Of a stretch of DNA of 64,000 bases, positions 30,401 to 45,400 are shown one piece after another. Within the stretch, counting starts at the first letter, position 1. The number at the start of each line of letters is the position of its first letter. A model generated the notes under the pieces. The model was not told the DNA's origin, did no database searches, and saw only the letters and a list, made by a program, of their open reading frames with translations. The stretch spans positions 1,900,800-1,964,799 of the forward strand of contig NC_087388.1 of NCBI RefSeq assembly GCF_963675165.1, given 5' to 3'. A program made the position numbers and the translations under genes. Source of the DNA: Halichondria panicea. Lineage: Eukaryota > Porifera > Demospongiae > Suberitida > Halichondriidae.

Positions 30401-33400
30401 TCCAGAGGACCAAGGAGACACTCAGAAATAACCCAGACGAGAGGCAGTTCGATTTCTCTGAGATGTACATGTTCGGGAAGTTCAACAACTTCGCTCGCAG
30501 GTAACATCTTCAGTTTATGTATGCCATGAGAAATACACTGCATTAAGTATGATACATGTACACGTGTACCTAGAAATCGTTGTGTATAGGCAAGAGTGCG
30601 TAAAGTGTTACTCTTGGTATGATATGAAGCTTTCCAATTTTTGTACTGCGTTTACATTCTGCAATTACACATCTTAATTAGTCTGTAGATATAATTGCAC
30701 CAAACATACAACATCACATGACCAAGTTCCACATGCTTGTACACAGACTGTACAAGATCCAAGAGCTCCTGGAGACGACCATCACCTACTCCTCCTTAGG
30801 CCACTCTCACATCGAAGGGATCGAGACTCTACATAACAGGTTCCAGCTGCTCGTCACAGGTATGAAGAAAAAGCCATACGATATATTGGAATATCGCAAA
30901 ACTGAGTTCGTCACTGACTTTGAGGAGTTTAAACGCCAAACTGCTGACATCAAGGTCCGTTTTCACAATTTAGGATCCTTGTTTAGAAAATAATGCTGTA
31001 GTTATACCAAGGGCGTATAAAAGAAGAGAGGGCATGCAACTCCTATATGAGCAGAGTTCAAACGTGGGCGGATGATTGTGCATGAAATGCTAAAAATAAA
31101 CATTTCTATTTTTAGCACTTCATGCAAATGCACACATTCCTCCGCCCACGTTTGAACTCTGCTAGCTACGTGTACTGATTGTGGAGTTGCATGCCCTCTC
31201 TTCTTTTATACGCCCTTGGTTATACTGTATTGCCCTACTCTGTTTGAATATGCTTGGTGTTTGTGCGTATGTCATCACAATTTTTTCTCACTTACATGTA
31301 GGACCAAGTGGTTGCCTTGTTCGATGAGAGGTTTGAGCAAATGCCAACTTTTGACAATGTGTATGAACTGATACAGAGATTCCACCGGTAACTGAGAGCT
31401 CACTGCATACTTATAATGATATAATTCTTACTTGTATGCATGCATAGAGTTAGGGTACTGCATGGCACCCTATGCTATTCTTACCTGTACGTACATTGAT
31501 TGTGCATTCTATATTTTGCATTGGATTTGATATGTGGATTCACATCAGTGTATAATAATCATCACAGGCTACAGCTGCCTGGGATCCCATTTGAGGACAA
31601 ATACAAGCAACTGATACGTCGATTTGTACGAGACCTCCTCCTCGTCGAAATAGGCTACAATGAGAACAAGGAGAACCCGCCGATTGCTCGTAACCTTCCC
31701 CCAATCTCTGGCAAGATAGCTTGGGCCCGACAACTCTATCGGAGGATCTCTGGGCCAGTGGAAGTGTTTCAGAAGAACAAGGAGCTGATGGCTCTCCCTG
31801 AAACCAAGAAGGCTATCAAGAAGTACAATCGTCTGGCGAGAGTACTCGTCGAGTACGAGCTCATCTTTGTGCAGGTGCGGGGGTGGGAGATGGCAAGTGT
31901 GCTTTCCATACGTGGGATTAAAAAATCAACACAACTGTTACAATTGCACATATATTACGGTACATGTGTACGTTATACACACGCGTACATGCATATAGAC
32001 TTGGTTCGATATTGTGATTTTTTTCAGGCATGGGGACGTGAGATTGAGGCGGGGCAGGCCAGTCTCAACTCAACAGTGCTTGTACGTCACCCGGAGACTA
32101 AGAGCCTCCATGTCAACTTCGATAGGAAGGTGACGGAGCTATTGAGGGACATCCAGGTGATGAGGGGGCTTGGTATTGAGGTGCCAACTCAAGCTCTGAC
32201 CGTGTACTCCCAGAAAGCTGTCATCATGGAGAGATATAACTGCGTTAATGTACGTACGTTGTATATGAAAAGTCTACCGATTGAGTCGGAAATACATATA
32301 TACCGTATCTTCTAATTTATCGGACACTTCTAATTACCCCGGACACTCTTTTGGGCAATTTTCGTTGTTCTAATACAACAGACACTCCAGTACTTTAATA
32401 TTACGGACAATACCTTGAAAAGTTGAGTTACTATTCATTAACGGCAAGTAAGACTTAGAGTACTGCAGTTAGATAGCTTTGAGTAGCTAGTTTTAGATAG
32501 CTAGTGCAACTATTCAGTCGTACCCTGTTCTATTAAACTTAGCTAGCTCACATGCAGCTGCTTATTATTCCGGACACTTTGCATGCTCTATAAAAATCTG
32601 TTCCAATTATACCCGGACAATTTCCAAAATAATTATTTTTTGCTGTCCGATAAATTAGAAGATATACGGTAATACATACGTACTGTAGGTGTTGTCTCTT
32701 TAGTACATGTAGTTTAAACTTGATACATAAAATCAATTGCTTCTTTTTAAACAAAGGAATCAGCTGTGTGTATGCCTAATGCAAATACTTATGTGTTCAT
32801 AATCTGCAGCATTTGGTTCTTGAGGATCAGCGTATCAGAGACAAGATCCCTGAGTTGTTTGCCCCCCTCATGATACATCACCTTGACGATTTGAACAAAG
32901 CTCTTAGTCCAGGTCTCACCCTTATTCGTTGGACCTCCCTCAACCTCCCGGCTTTCATTGAGGCAGCACTGTCTGCACTATCCAAAGTGGAGCTGCTTAT
33001 TGATAGAGTTATCAGTATCCATGAAAATCAACTCAATTTTGTCTTGAAAGAAATGCAAACTATACCACTCTGCGAGTTACCATTGGATGAGACGTTGACA
33101 GTTGAAGAGTTTATATCGACTACTGCGTCCTTGACGAGCAGTGCTACTAAAATCGTCGATACAAAGAGTCAAATTGTTGAAAAAGCTGCCAATGAACTGA
33201 TTTCACTTCTTACTGGTCCAGAAGTTGTTTTGGAGAAACCTGACGATGAATCATCTCCTGGTGCGATGGCTACCATAAGAATGATAGAACAACGAACAAA
33301 ACTGCAGCATGAAGCCGAAAACCTATTGTTGTATTTCGAGCAATGCAATATCGACGCACAAGTGCAGCTGTTGAAGTCTAACCTTGAGGCTATTCGCAAG

Positions 33401-36400
33401 AGAATCTACGTGCCCACACAGACGTATACCGACTATACTCACAAGACTCTGACGACTCATTCACCGCTCTTCAAGAGTGATATTTCTTTGGTCCTCCCAA
33501 ATGTTGTCATGTCTCCCACCCTGGATGACATACAGCAAGGTCTTAACCAGGCCGTCGGTTTAATCACTGCTCTCACTAAGAATGTAATACGCTGGGGGCA
33601 AGAAACACACACCCCCAAACCCCCTGAGGGGAAAAGGCCCTCTAACAGCCGTACAGACATTCGCACACGAAGTCGAGTTTTGATACAAAGTCAGACAACC
33701 TCTGTTCAACTCAAAAACTACTACAGACCCGTATCAGAGCACAAGGAAGTCGTGAAACTGGTTGGTGCACTTTCAACAGCTATAAACTCGACAAAGAAGC
33801 TTGTTGATGGCAGTAAGGATGTATTCACAGTGTATTCAGACCTGTGGAGTGAGGAGCAAAGCACGAGCATTGAAGAGTACACTAGCAGGAACCCGAGTGT
33901 TTACGAATTCAACAATAAAATGGAGGAATACATTGAACTGGAAGCAAAGATTATGGCTGAGCCCGACCTTATAGCTGCAGGTACAGTATAATTATGCTCA
34001 CGCGTAAATAGTACGTATATGTACAGTAGATGTAGTAATCCTTAATTGTGTTAGGCTCGAAGAAAGTGTGCTGCTTGTGTTGATGTGTCATACATGTATG
34101 TACAAGTCCGCTATAATTATAGATTCTGTACTGCTGTATCTATACAGATACAGTGTCTTGTACATTGTATACTGTAACCCGGGTCCATACGTGCTAGGAA
34201 TGTTCACAACGTCATACATTATTATAATAGTAGAAATGCTGTTTTTATAAGCATTTTTCCCACCAAACACAGGTACCCTTTGTCTGCACACAGAGAAGAT
34301 CAAGCTAGCCCTTTGCACAGAGGCAAAGAGTTGGAGAGTTGCTTTTGGACGTGCCATGAACACCAAGTACCAGACTCTAATGGAGGAGGTCAGTGGGTGC
34401 CTGGAAGACTGGATTAAGAAACTGAGTCGACCACTAAATGATCTTGACGATATCCGAGGGGTTATGGCCGCTCTGAAGGAGATCAGGGAGAATGAAATAC
34501 GCATTGACATGTCTCTGGAACCTATTGAGGTGTGTACAGTAACAGTACAGCATGCATCCAGTACGACACTGTTTCATTCACTAGCTACATGTATAAGTTT
34601 CACATTACAGTACATCAAAACTATACGTATAATTATACACTACATGTGAATGGCCAATGTGTAATGGTCGGATAGTACAAATGTACGTACACGTATATCA
34701 AGATAGTATAACATACCATATTACTGTTGTTACCATGCATCGATCCATATATTATAATCATACATGCACAGGAGAGCTACTCTCTCCTCCAAAAGCATGG
34801 CATTCAAGTGGCCATGGATGACCTTGAGAAGGTGGATACACTTCGCTACCTCTGGTCCAATCTCCACGAGCAGATCGTCAGAATACAGGGTGTACTTATG
34901 ACTGTGCAGCCAAAGTTCAAAACCAGCTTGGAGGAGAAAGTGGTCGGGTTCAAGACGGATGTCACCGCTTTTATGGGCGACTACACTACAGTAAGCTATA
35001 GCAGCTGTGAATGCATCAGGAATTAGAAACATTTCTGGTTTTGAAATACATGTATGAAGCTTTAAAAGTTCAACACTTTAATATAATTATGTACCGTATT
35101 ACTAGAATGTTTTGCGAGCATCAAACATTTGCGAACTTTGCGAGGGTTGATCAATTCGCAACAATTAAATCCGCAAAACCTAAATTATTACTAGTAATTA
35201 CACATGATCCTTTCCAGAACGCAATAATTAGATCGCAAAGGGTCAAATTTTCTGCTGATTTGGCTCATTCGCAAAGGTTTTTCACTCGCAAAATATTCTA
35301 GTAATACGGTGTAGCACTGAGCTTACAGGTGTTATTATTGAATAATTAACCATCATCTACATGATCGAGTGTAGCTATCCATTTTCTGTAGAAATATGGG
35401 ATACATTTTACAGTTTTAGCTCTCTTAGTAGTCTATAGTAAGGAATTAGCGTATTGTACGTACATCATTGCTTTGTTTTTCCGTACAGAGTGGTCCCAAT
35501 GTAATGGGGATTGCCCCAAGAGAGGCCAGTGACAAGTTAGTCATCTTTCAGACCAAATTTGACGACCTCTGGCGCCGTTTTCAGACCTGTTCTGGAGGAG
35601 AGGAGCTGTTCGGAATGGAAGTAACCGATTACCCAGATCTGGTAAGGACTAAAAAAGAGCTCAACCTTCTTCAGAAGTTGTATGGGCTATTCAACACTGT
35701 TATGGACAGTATCGATGGCTACTACGATATTCTGTGGAGTGACGTGGACATTGAGAAGATCAACAATGAACTGTTAGACTTCCAGAACAAGTGAGGGTTT
35801 ATTAACACTGTACACATACCAGAGTACACACGTACTTATGCCGTGTAATCACAATCGAAGCGTCTAGTTGTGTATATAGTAGAACCTCGCTAATCCGAAT
35901 AGAGCGGGACCAGACCCCATCCGAATACATGAAATTTCCGGATTAACAGATGTCATTAATTGATTATGAATATCATTAACAAAGACACTTTTGTACATGT
36001 ATTATGATATTACTGTGGCCAGAAGGGAAGCTGCTAGCTAGAATAGTCTTTATCTCAACTTTCTCTCCAATACAGTGAGTCTTGTGACCTCGCTCTTCGT
36101 TTTCTTTGCAGTGGCCATTGTCTTGAGCAATTTATCAATAAAATTATTGCTGATTCAGCTAAGCAATTTACATTGCGCATGCGCAGTACTCTATTCTACT
36201 GACAGCCCCTCCTATTTTTCAGTTTGCCATTTTGTCCGGATTTGCGAGGTTTCGGATTAAAGGGGTCCGGATTAGCGAGGTTCTACTGTATATATATAAT
36301 CTTTAAGATTGTTCACTGCAACCATTGCAGCTTATAGGATATCCATAATCTCTAAACCACTCCCTCTCTCAGATGCCGTAAACTCCCTAAGGGGCTCAAA

Positions 36401-39400
36401 GAGTGGCAAGCGTTTAACGATCTCAAGAAGAAGATAGATGATTTCAATGAGACGTGCCCTCTACTGGAGCGGATGATAGACCCCGCCATGAAGGAGAGAC
36501 ACTGGCTGAGGATAGAGGAGGTCACAGGGTGGAAGTTTGATGTCGAGTCCGAGGGTTTCCAACTGAGAAACGTTATGGAAGCTCCACTACTGAAGAGTTT
36601 GGAGGACATTGAGGTGTGTGTGCGTGTGTGTGTGTGAGCTAGGGGAGGATATTTTATTTACCCATGGGCAGTTTCACACCATTCTGAATCTTTAGCTACT
36701 TTCTCAGCTACTGAGTAAACAGAAAATGTGCTGCACATACTGTACATACCGTATAGCGGGTAATTTTCGTGGGGCAAAATATTTGTGGTTTTCGTGGTTG
36801 GAGGTCTGACCACGAATATTTTACCCACGAATGAAGCGACCTTGCCTACCTTTACCTACAATCCAAGCAGCAACCACGAAAATATTACCCATAAATGTCT
36901 CAATATTGCTGAACCACGAATATTTTGTCCCCCGAAAATTACCCGCTATACGGTAGTAGGACCGAGATATAAATCATGGGAATTATACCAAATTCCCTAT
37001 ACAATGGTAGCCATTGGAAAACCCGTTACATATGTACAGCTGTTGTTGTAGGATGCCTATAGTGTATTCAGCAGTACTTTACCCCCCCCCCCCCCAGGAC
37101 ATCTGCATCAGTGCTGTGAAAGAGAAGGACATTGAGATGAAGCTAAAGCAGGTGAAGGCAGACTGGGCAGTGCAGAACCTCTCCTTCTCTGGGTTCAAGA
37201 CTCGTGGAGAGCTCTTGCTGAGAGGAGAGGACACATCAGAGATTATTGGGCTCATGGAGGATTCTCTCATGGTGTTAGGGTCACTCATGTCCAACCGCTA
37301 CAACGCTCCTTTCAAAACGGACATTCAGAAGTGGGTCAAAGACCTCACAAATACAACGGAGATTCTTGAGAGCTGGTTGGTCGTGCAGAACCTGTGGGTG
37401 TACCTGGAGGCCGTGTTTGTGGGTGGAGACATCGCCAAACAACTGCCCAAGGTCAATCTGTTTACTGTAGCAGCGTACTGTAGCCAGTGGTAGGCCATAC
37501 GTATAATCTCAATAGAGGAGGGCTGTAAACTACATGTATTCCCGATTAAACTAACCACTGTGAATTTTCATCTCCTCTATGAATCTGTTGTATCATATTT
37601 CATGAATACATACATGTACATAATGAGAATAGGCGCCTAATTTCATCTCCTCCATTCCAGGAAGCGAAACGTTTTCAGAACATTGACAAGTCGTGGATCA
37701 AGATCATGACAAAGGCTCACGAGAACTCCAACGTGGTGACATGCTGTGTGGGAGACGAGACACTCGGACAGCTGCTGCCCCATCTCCTGGAGCAGCTGGA
37801 GCTCTGTCAGAAGTCCCTCACCGGCTACCTCGAGAAGAAGAGACTCGTCTTCCCACGATTCTTCTTTGTCTCAGACCCAGCACTCCTCGAGATCCTCGGA
37901 CAGGCGTCTAATTCTCATACCATACAAGCCCACCTCCTGAGTGTGTTCGATAATGTAAAGACAGTGACCTTCCATGAGAAGGATTATGATAGGATCACGC
38001 ACATCCACTCTAGAGAACCGGAGACCGTGGAGGTGAGTGTGTTTGGGTGATCCTTAACTTCTTCACGTATTCATAAACTCTTCATTGTGTGTATTTATAT
38101 GTATGCTCAAAAAGCAAAACGGTATAGCCCGAATTTTTGGGGCACATATATTTCGCTAAAAGCATTTCGTTGAATACATGTTGCTATTTAGTCAAATTAC
38201 ATTGTGTCTTCCGTTAGCTGAGCATTTTATGGAGTTAATTTTCGTAGAGGGATTGCTAACAGCGAAAAAATTAAACCTCCTCGAAAATTTCGCGCTAATA
38301 CGGTAGTACATTATAATTACAATTGTCGATATTAATGAATTAAGTAGTTATTTGACCTACGTAATCCTACAATATCATTAGCAACCCCCTCCTCCTATAG
38401 TTGGAAAAGCCGGTCATGGCCCAGGGCAATGTGGAGGTGTGGCTTGGCAAACTGCTGACAATGTCTCTGCGTTCGGTCCACTGTGTGATAAAAAATGCCG
38501 TCACTGCGATCAGAGACCCCAACTTTGAATTGCTCAACTTCCTCGACTCGTATCCTGCACAGGTAAAGAGTCGCAGTCAATTTGGCTTTTATATACACGC
38601 ACATAATTATTCATACAGGTAGGTCAACATTAATTTTTGTTTGCATTGTTGTGTGATAAACCTGAAGTTCTAAAAGCTACTATTTTAGTTTTAATCCGAC
38701 TTTAAGTTATCGACAATCACTATATACTGTACATTAAGTCCCAAAATGCCTCATTTGTTTGTTTGGGGTCCAAATCAACAGAAATTTTTGAGCAATCAAA
38801 GATTCAATAATATAATTATGTACACGTAATGTATTATTTTTTATATGCTACATGTACCATCCGCAGATTGGTCTCCTTGGGCTACAAATCATCTGGACAA
38901 CAGACTCAACAGAAGCACTCAAGCATGCCCGCTCGGACAAGAAAATCATGGCTGCTACCGATTCCCATTTTCTCAACATCCTGGACATGCTTATTGAAGT
39001 GACCACAAAGGAGTTAGCGAAGATTGAGAGGAGGAAGTACGAAACTCTCATTACCATCCATCTCCATCAGAGAGATATCTTCCATGCACTGGTACGGATT
39101 AATTATGCAATTACGTCTTTGGAAGTTTTGTCATTTTATTGGTTGTTAATTTGCACATAGGTGGACCTGAAAGTCAAGAGTGAAACAGATTTTGAGTGGC
39201 TTAAGCAAACTCGCTTCTACTTCAATGATGATACAGACAAAGTCATTATCTCCATCACTGACGTCGACTTTATCTATCAGAACGAGTTTCTCGGCTGCAC
39301 AGAGCGACTTGTCATCACCCCTCTCACTGACAGATGCTACATTACACTGGCCCAGGCTCTCGGGTTCTCAATGGGTGGGGCTCCGGCAGGACCAGCTGGC

Positions 39401-42400
39401 ACTGGCAAGACAGAGACCGTCAAAGATATGGGGAGGGCTCTGGGAAAGTACGTAGTGGTGTTCAACTGCTCCGATCAGATGGACTTCCGAGGACTGGGTA
39501 GGATCTACAAGGGTCTGGCTCAGTCTGGGAGCTGGGGCTGCTTCGACGAATTCAACAGGATAGAGTTACCCGTTCTCTCCGTGGCTGCTCAACAGATTGC
39601 CACTGTGCTAGCATGTAAAAAAGAGAGAAAACCGGAGTTCATTTTTACTGACGGAGATGTAGTAGCCTTGAATCCTGAGTTTGGACTCTTCTTAACAATG
39701 GTAAATATGAAATTGGCACTTGTATGTTGCAACGTGCGTGGTTAGTAGAATTTTTGCTTTGTCATTAATTATAAAGAGCGTGTACATTAGTACAAAAGTA
39801 CGTACACAATTCATGTACCGGTATATGTACATGCACATACATGTACAGCTTACATCATTCCCTCTTCGAGGTCAATAAGCCCTTGATCAAGAGCAGTAGA
39901 CTGATGTCTACTGATGTCTATACATTTAATCTATTGCTTGCTTATTTTCTCCCCACAGAATCCTGGTTATGCTGGTAGGCAAGAGCTACCTGAGAACCTC
40001 AAGATGAATTTCAGACCCATCGCTATGATGGTCCCAGACAGAAAGGTACGTGAAGCTATTTCATAAGCTGTGAACTGAAGTGTAGCTATGAGTTTGTCCC
40101 TCACTCAATAATTATTTGTCTTATAAAAACCTATTAAAGTGATATATATTACATACAAGTACATGTACATGCATTGTACGTAGTTCTTTACTGACCGTAT
40201 GTACACTGTACATGTATGTCTTGTAATGCAATTACGAAGTACATGCATGCATCTCAATGTGAAATAGCTACACTGTACATGCAATATACGTATATAATTA
40301 TTGTAGGATATACTATTTAAGTATCCCTTCACTCCCTCATGCATGCAGATTATCATTCGAGTGAAGTTGGCCAGTTGTGGTTTCCTTCAGAACATTGTTC
40401 TCTCAGAGAAGTTCTACACTCTCTACAAACTGTGCGAGGACCAGCTCTCCAAACAGGTCCACTACGACTTTGGACTCAGAAACATTCTCTCCGTGCTCAG
40501 AACTCTCGGAGCTGCCAAGAGGGCCACCAAAACCGATACAGAACTTACCATTGTAATGAGAGGTCTCAGAGACATGAACCTCTCTAAGCTAGTGGACGAA
40601 GACGAGCCTCTCTTCATGTCCCTCATCAACGATCTCTTCCCGGGCATTGAGATAGCCAAAGCCGTGTATGAAAAACTTGAGGCGGCCATTGATCAAGAAG
40701 TGCGGGCAGCGGGACTCATTAACCACCCATCTTGGACTCTGAAGCTCATCCAGCTGTACGAGACACAATCTGTACGTCACGGGTTCATGGTCCTGGGTCC
40801 AACGGGCACGGGGAAGACCAAGTGTATTCACATCCTCATGAAAGCTATGACAGACATTGGCGTACCTCACAAGGAGTGGAGAATGAACCCTAAGGCCATC
40901 ACTGCCTCCGAAATGTTTGGACGTCTAGACGTGGCCACCAACGACTGGACAGACGGTATTTTCTCAACTCTCTGGAGACGTTCACACAAGTTGAAAAAAG
41001 GAGAACATATTTGGCTTTTGTTAGATGGACCTGTGGATACCCTGTGGATTGAGAATCTAAACAGTGTACTTGACGACAATAAAACGTTGACTCTGGCCAA
41101 TGGGGACAGGATTCCTATGTACCCGGACAGCAAAATTGTATTTGAGCCTGATAATGTGGACAATGCATCTCCCGCCACCGTTTCCCGGAATGGAATGGTG
41201 TACATGAGCTCGTCAGGCCTGGAATGGAAGCCCATCATGGAGGGATGGCTTCTGCACATGCTGGCGGAGAAGAAGGTCACACAGTCCGAGGCAGACATAT
41301 TGACAGCTCTCTTTGATGCTTCCTTTCTCGATCTTTATCTTTATTCCACCATATCCTTCTCTGCTAAAATGAAGCTCCTTCAATGCAGCTATATCATGCA
41401 AGCGTGTCAGCTCCTGGAAGGCCTTATTCCAACCAAAGCCAAAGACGATAACACCTCACTTCCCAAGTCACATCTAGAGAAGCTGTATATCTTTGCTGTC
41501 ATGTGGAGCATGGGGGCACTCATTGAACTCGACGACAGAGCCAAAATGGAGGCATGGCTGAGAGAAACTAAGAAGGAGTTGAACCTCCCCGTCTGTGCCG
41601 AGGGTTCAGGAGATACCATGTTTGAGTTTACTGTGGACAAGGCCGGGAACTGGGAACATTGGACCACTCATGTTGAGGAGTATGTGTACCCCCACGACAG
41701 CACGCCCACTTACGCCTCTATTCTCGTTCCCAATGTGGACAACGTACGAACAGACTTTCTCATTCATACGATCGCCAAACAGGGCAAAGGAGTACTCCTG
41801 ATTGGAGAGCAAGGAACGGCCAAAACGGTGATCATCAAGGGCTACATGTCCAAATATAACATAGAGGAACACATTGGTAAGAACCTGACCTTCTCCTCGG
41901 CCACCTCCCCCGGCCACTTCCAGCGAGCCATCGAAAGTTACATTGACAAGAGAGTGGGGACCACGTACGGCCCACCAGCTGGCAAGAAATGTACTGTGTT
42001 TATTGACGACGTGAACATGCCTCGAATCAACGAGTGGGGCGATCAGATCACCAACGAAATAGTCCGACAGTTGATGGAAATGAAAGGATTCTACAATTTG
42101 GAGAAGCCTGGCGATTTCATACACATCCAAGATCTCCAAATCATGGCCGCCATGATTCACCCCGGAGGAGGAAGAAACGATATTCCCTCAAGACTAAAAA
42201 GACAATTTGTTGTTTTCAACTGTACCCTCCCTTCGAATGCGTCAATCGACAAAATCTTTGGTGTGATCGGTAAAGGCTACTTTTGTAAGGATCGTGGATT
42301 CTCCATGGAAATTATCTCGATAGTCGAAAAACTAGTCACCTGCACTCGAAAATTGTGGCAAGCTACAAAAGTCAAAATGCTTCCGACTCCGGCTAAATTT

Positions 42401-45400
42401 CACTACACGTTTAACCTCAGAGATCTCTCTCGAATATGGGAGGGCATGCTCCACATTACCAGCGAGCCACTGACAAGTATTGTGGTTCTATTAGCTCTAT
42501 GGAAACACGAATGCACAAGAGTGATTGCTGATCGATTCACGAATGCTGAAGACAAGGCGTGGTTTCAGCAGATCATCCCCCGAGTGATTGAGGAGGAGAT
42601 AGGGGCGGAGACTAGTCGACTGATTCCTGAGGAGTCCTATTTTGTTGACTTCCTCAGGTAACACACTTATTGTTTATATCACAACCTGTGTAGGCTATCT
42701 AAGTAAATTTCCTTCCTCATCTATAAAAAAGAGCAAAACCGAGAGTAGAACCTATTACTTATAGTACTCTATTAGGTGCTAAACCACTAATATATAAGTC
42801 GTCAGAGTTACATGTAGTCGAAATGCATTCTGCCCCCAATTTGTGTATTTGTACTATAACAGCCTTGCGTTATTGTTTGATGTTTTATATATTCATTATC
42901 ATCTCCAATGCAGAGACCCACCAGAGCCAACAGGAGATGAGCCTGAGGACTTTGAGTTTATCGCTCCCAAAATTTATGAACCAGTGAGTTAAATTGCAAT
43001 CAGCTACAAGTACCATGTACATGTATAGAACGTTAAAAGTAGCGATCGTTTTTTTACTGAAGATCGCCATTTGTTCTATAGTTATGTGCATTTACATGTG
43101 TGTATCTTTATTAGATGTATATGTTATATGTAGGATACTGTACAGTCTACTCTGTAGTTGTACAGTGTAATCACAGAACTTGTCTCGGGACTGTGCATGC
43201 TGCACTAAGAATTCCAAACGTATATACATGTACACGTGTATGTAAATGTACATGTACATTCATTATTGTTGCTACTGTTTGATAAACTTACTTTCTTACT
43301 AAAAGCCTGCAATTGTTTTTCTTTCCATGGATGCAGATACCAGCTTACTCGGAGCTTCAAGAACGTCTAAGTAACTTTCTACTTCAGTTCAACGAGACTG
43401 TTCGAGGATCAGGAATGGATCTGGTCTTCTTCAAAGATGCGATGGTCCATCTGATAAAGATTTCTCGCATCATCCGCACAGACAGAGGAGCTGCTCTACT
43501 GGTTGGAGTTGGCGGGTCAGGGAAACAGAGTCTCACTCGATTGGCCTCCTTTATTGCCGGCTACAAAACGTTCCAAATCCAGCTGTCTCGATCTTACAGT
43601 TCCAACAATCTGCTGGAAGATCTGAAGGTCCTCTATCGAATTGCGGGAGAGCAGGGGAAGGGAGTAACGTTCCTCTTTACTGACAACGAGATCAAAGATG
43701 AGGGGTTCCTCGAGTACATAAACAATGTCCTCTCCTCTGGAGAGGTGTCCAACCTTTTAGCTAGAGATGAAATTGACGAGATTAACTCTAACCTCATCCC
43801 CGTCATGAAGAAAGAGTTTCCACGGAGACCACCTACACCTGATAATCTTTACGACTACTTCCTCTCTCGAGCCAGACAGAACCTCCATATTGTGCTCTGC
43901 TTCTCTCCGGTAAGTATATACGACTTTCTCTTATGCTAATATGATTAGCATAAGTATAATAATGTAATTATGTCTTCTGTCCTGCATATAATTATACTCC
44001 TATAGTATTGACATATGACACCATTCTCTGTGTAGATTGGTGAGAAGTTCCGAAGCCGTGCCCTCAAGTTCCCTGGAGTGTTCAGTGGCTGCACTATGGA
44101 CTGGTTCAGTCGATGGCCCAAAGACGCTCTCATTGCTGTGGCCCACCATTTTGTTGGCACTTTCGAAATAACATGTACAGATGAAGTCAAAGATGAAGTA
44201 GTTCAGACAATGGGTATCGTACAGGACTTTGTTGCCGAGTCATGCCTCAACTATTTCGAAAGATTCCGAAGGTCCACCCATGTCACTCCCAAGTCTTACC
44301 TCTCCTTCATCAACGGCTACAAGGGCATCTACCTAGAGCAGAAGAAGCACTTGGACCAACTGGCAGAGAGGATGAATACTGGTCTAGACAAACTGCTAGA
44401 GGCCAGTAAAAGTGTGGCCGAGCTCTCAAAGGAGCTCGAGGTGAAAGAGAAAGATCTAGTGGTCGCAAATATCGAAGCAGAGAAGGTGCTCAAGGAAGTA
44501 ACAGTGAAGGCCGAAGCCGCTGAGAAAGTAAAAGCATCTGTTCAGGTTGTGAAAGACAGGGCCCAAGGTGTAGCCGATTTAATATCTGCAGACAAAGTCG
44601 TGGCAGAGGGTAAACTGGAGGCAGCCAAGCCGGCTCTAGAAGCGGCAGAAGCAGCCCTCAAGACTCTCAAAGCTGCAGACATAGCCACTGTTAGGAAACT
44701 GGGCAAGCCTCCCCATCTGATTATGAGGATCATGGACTGTGTGCTACTGTTGTTCCAGAGGAGACTAAATCTTATGGCCCAGGACCCAGAGAGGCCGGGC
44801 CCAAAGCCGTCCTGGTCCGACTCTCTAAAGCTGATGGCCCAAACTGGTTTCCTTCAATCTCTCCAGAACTTCCCCAAAGACTCCATAAACGATGAGACAG
44901 TAGAGCTGATGGCCCCTTACTTTGACATGGAGGACTACAACCTGGAGACGGCCAAACGAGTGTGTGGCAATGTGGCTGGTCTGTGCTCCTGGACACAAGC
45001 CATGGCCGCATTCTTTTCAGTTAACAAGGAGGTGCTTCCTCTGAAAGCCAACTTAGCGATCCAGGAGGGCAAGTTTCGAATCGCTCAAGAAGAACTAAAT
45101 GTAGCAAACGCCCAGCTGGCAGAGAAAGAGAAGGAGGTGGCTGAAGTGAGAGCTATGTACGAGGCAGCCATGCGTAAGAAACAGGCACTGCAGGATGACG
45201 CAGAGACTTGTAAGAGAAAGATGACAGCGGCGTCTGCTCTAATTGAAGGACTGAGCGGGGAGAAAGTGAGGTGGACTGCGGCATGTAAAGAATTCAAGGC
45301 GCAGATTAGCAGATTGGTGGGTGACGTCCTCCTGGCCTCTGGTTTCCTCTCCTACTGCGGCCCCTTCAACCAAGAGTTCCGAAAGATACTGTTGGACTGT

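Noticed and set aside
41606-42160. 184-codon minus-strand open frame in dynein copy 1 exon 22
   Set aside because: Complement of the conserved AAA3 region; a shadow of the long dynein exon.
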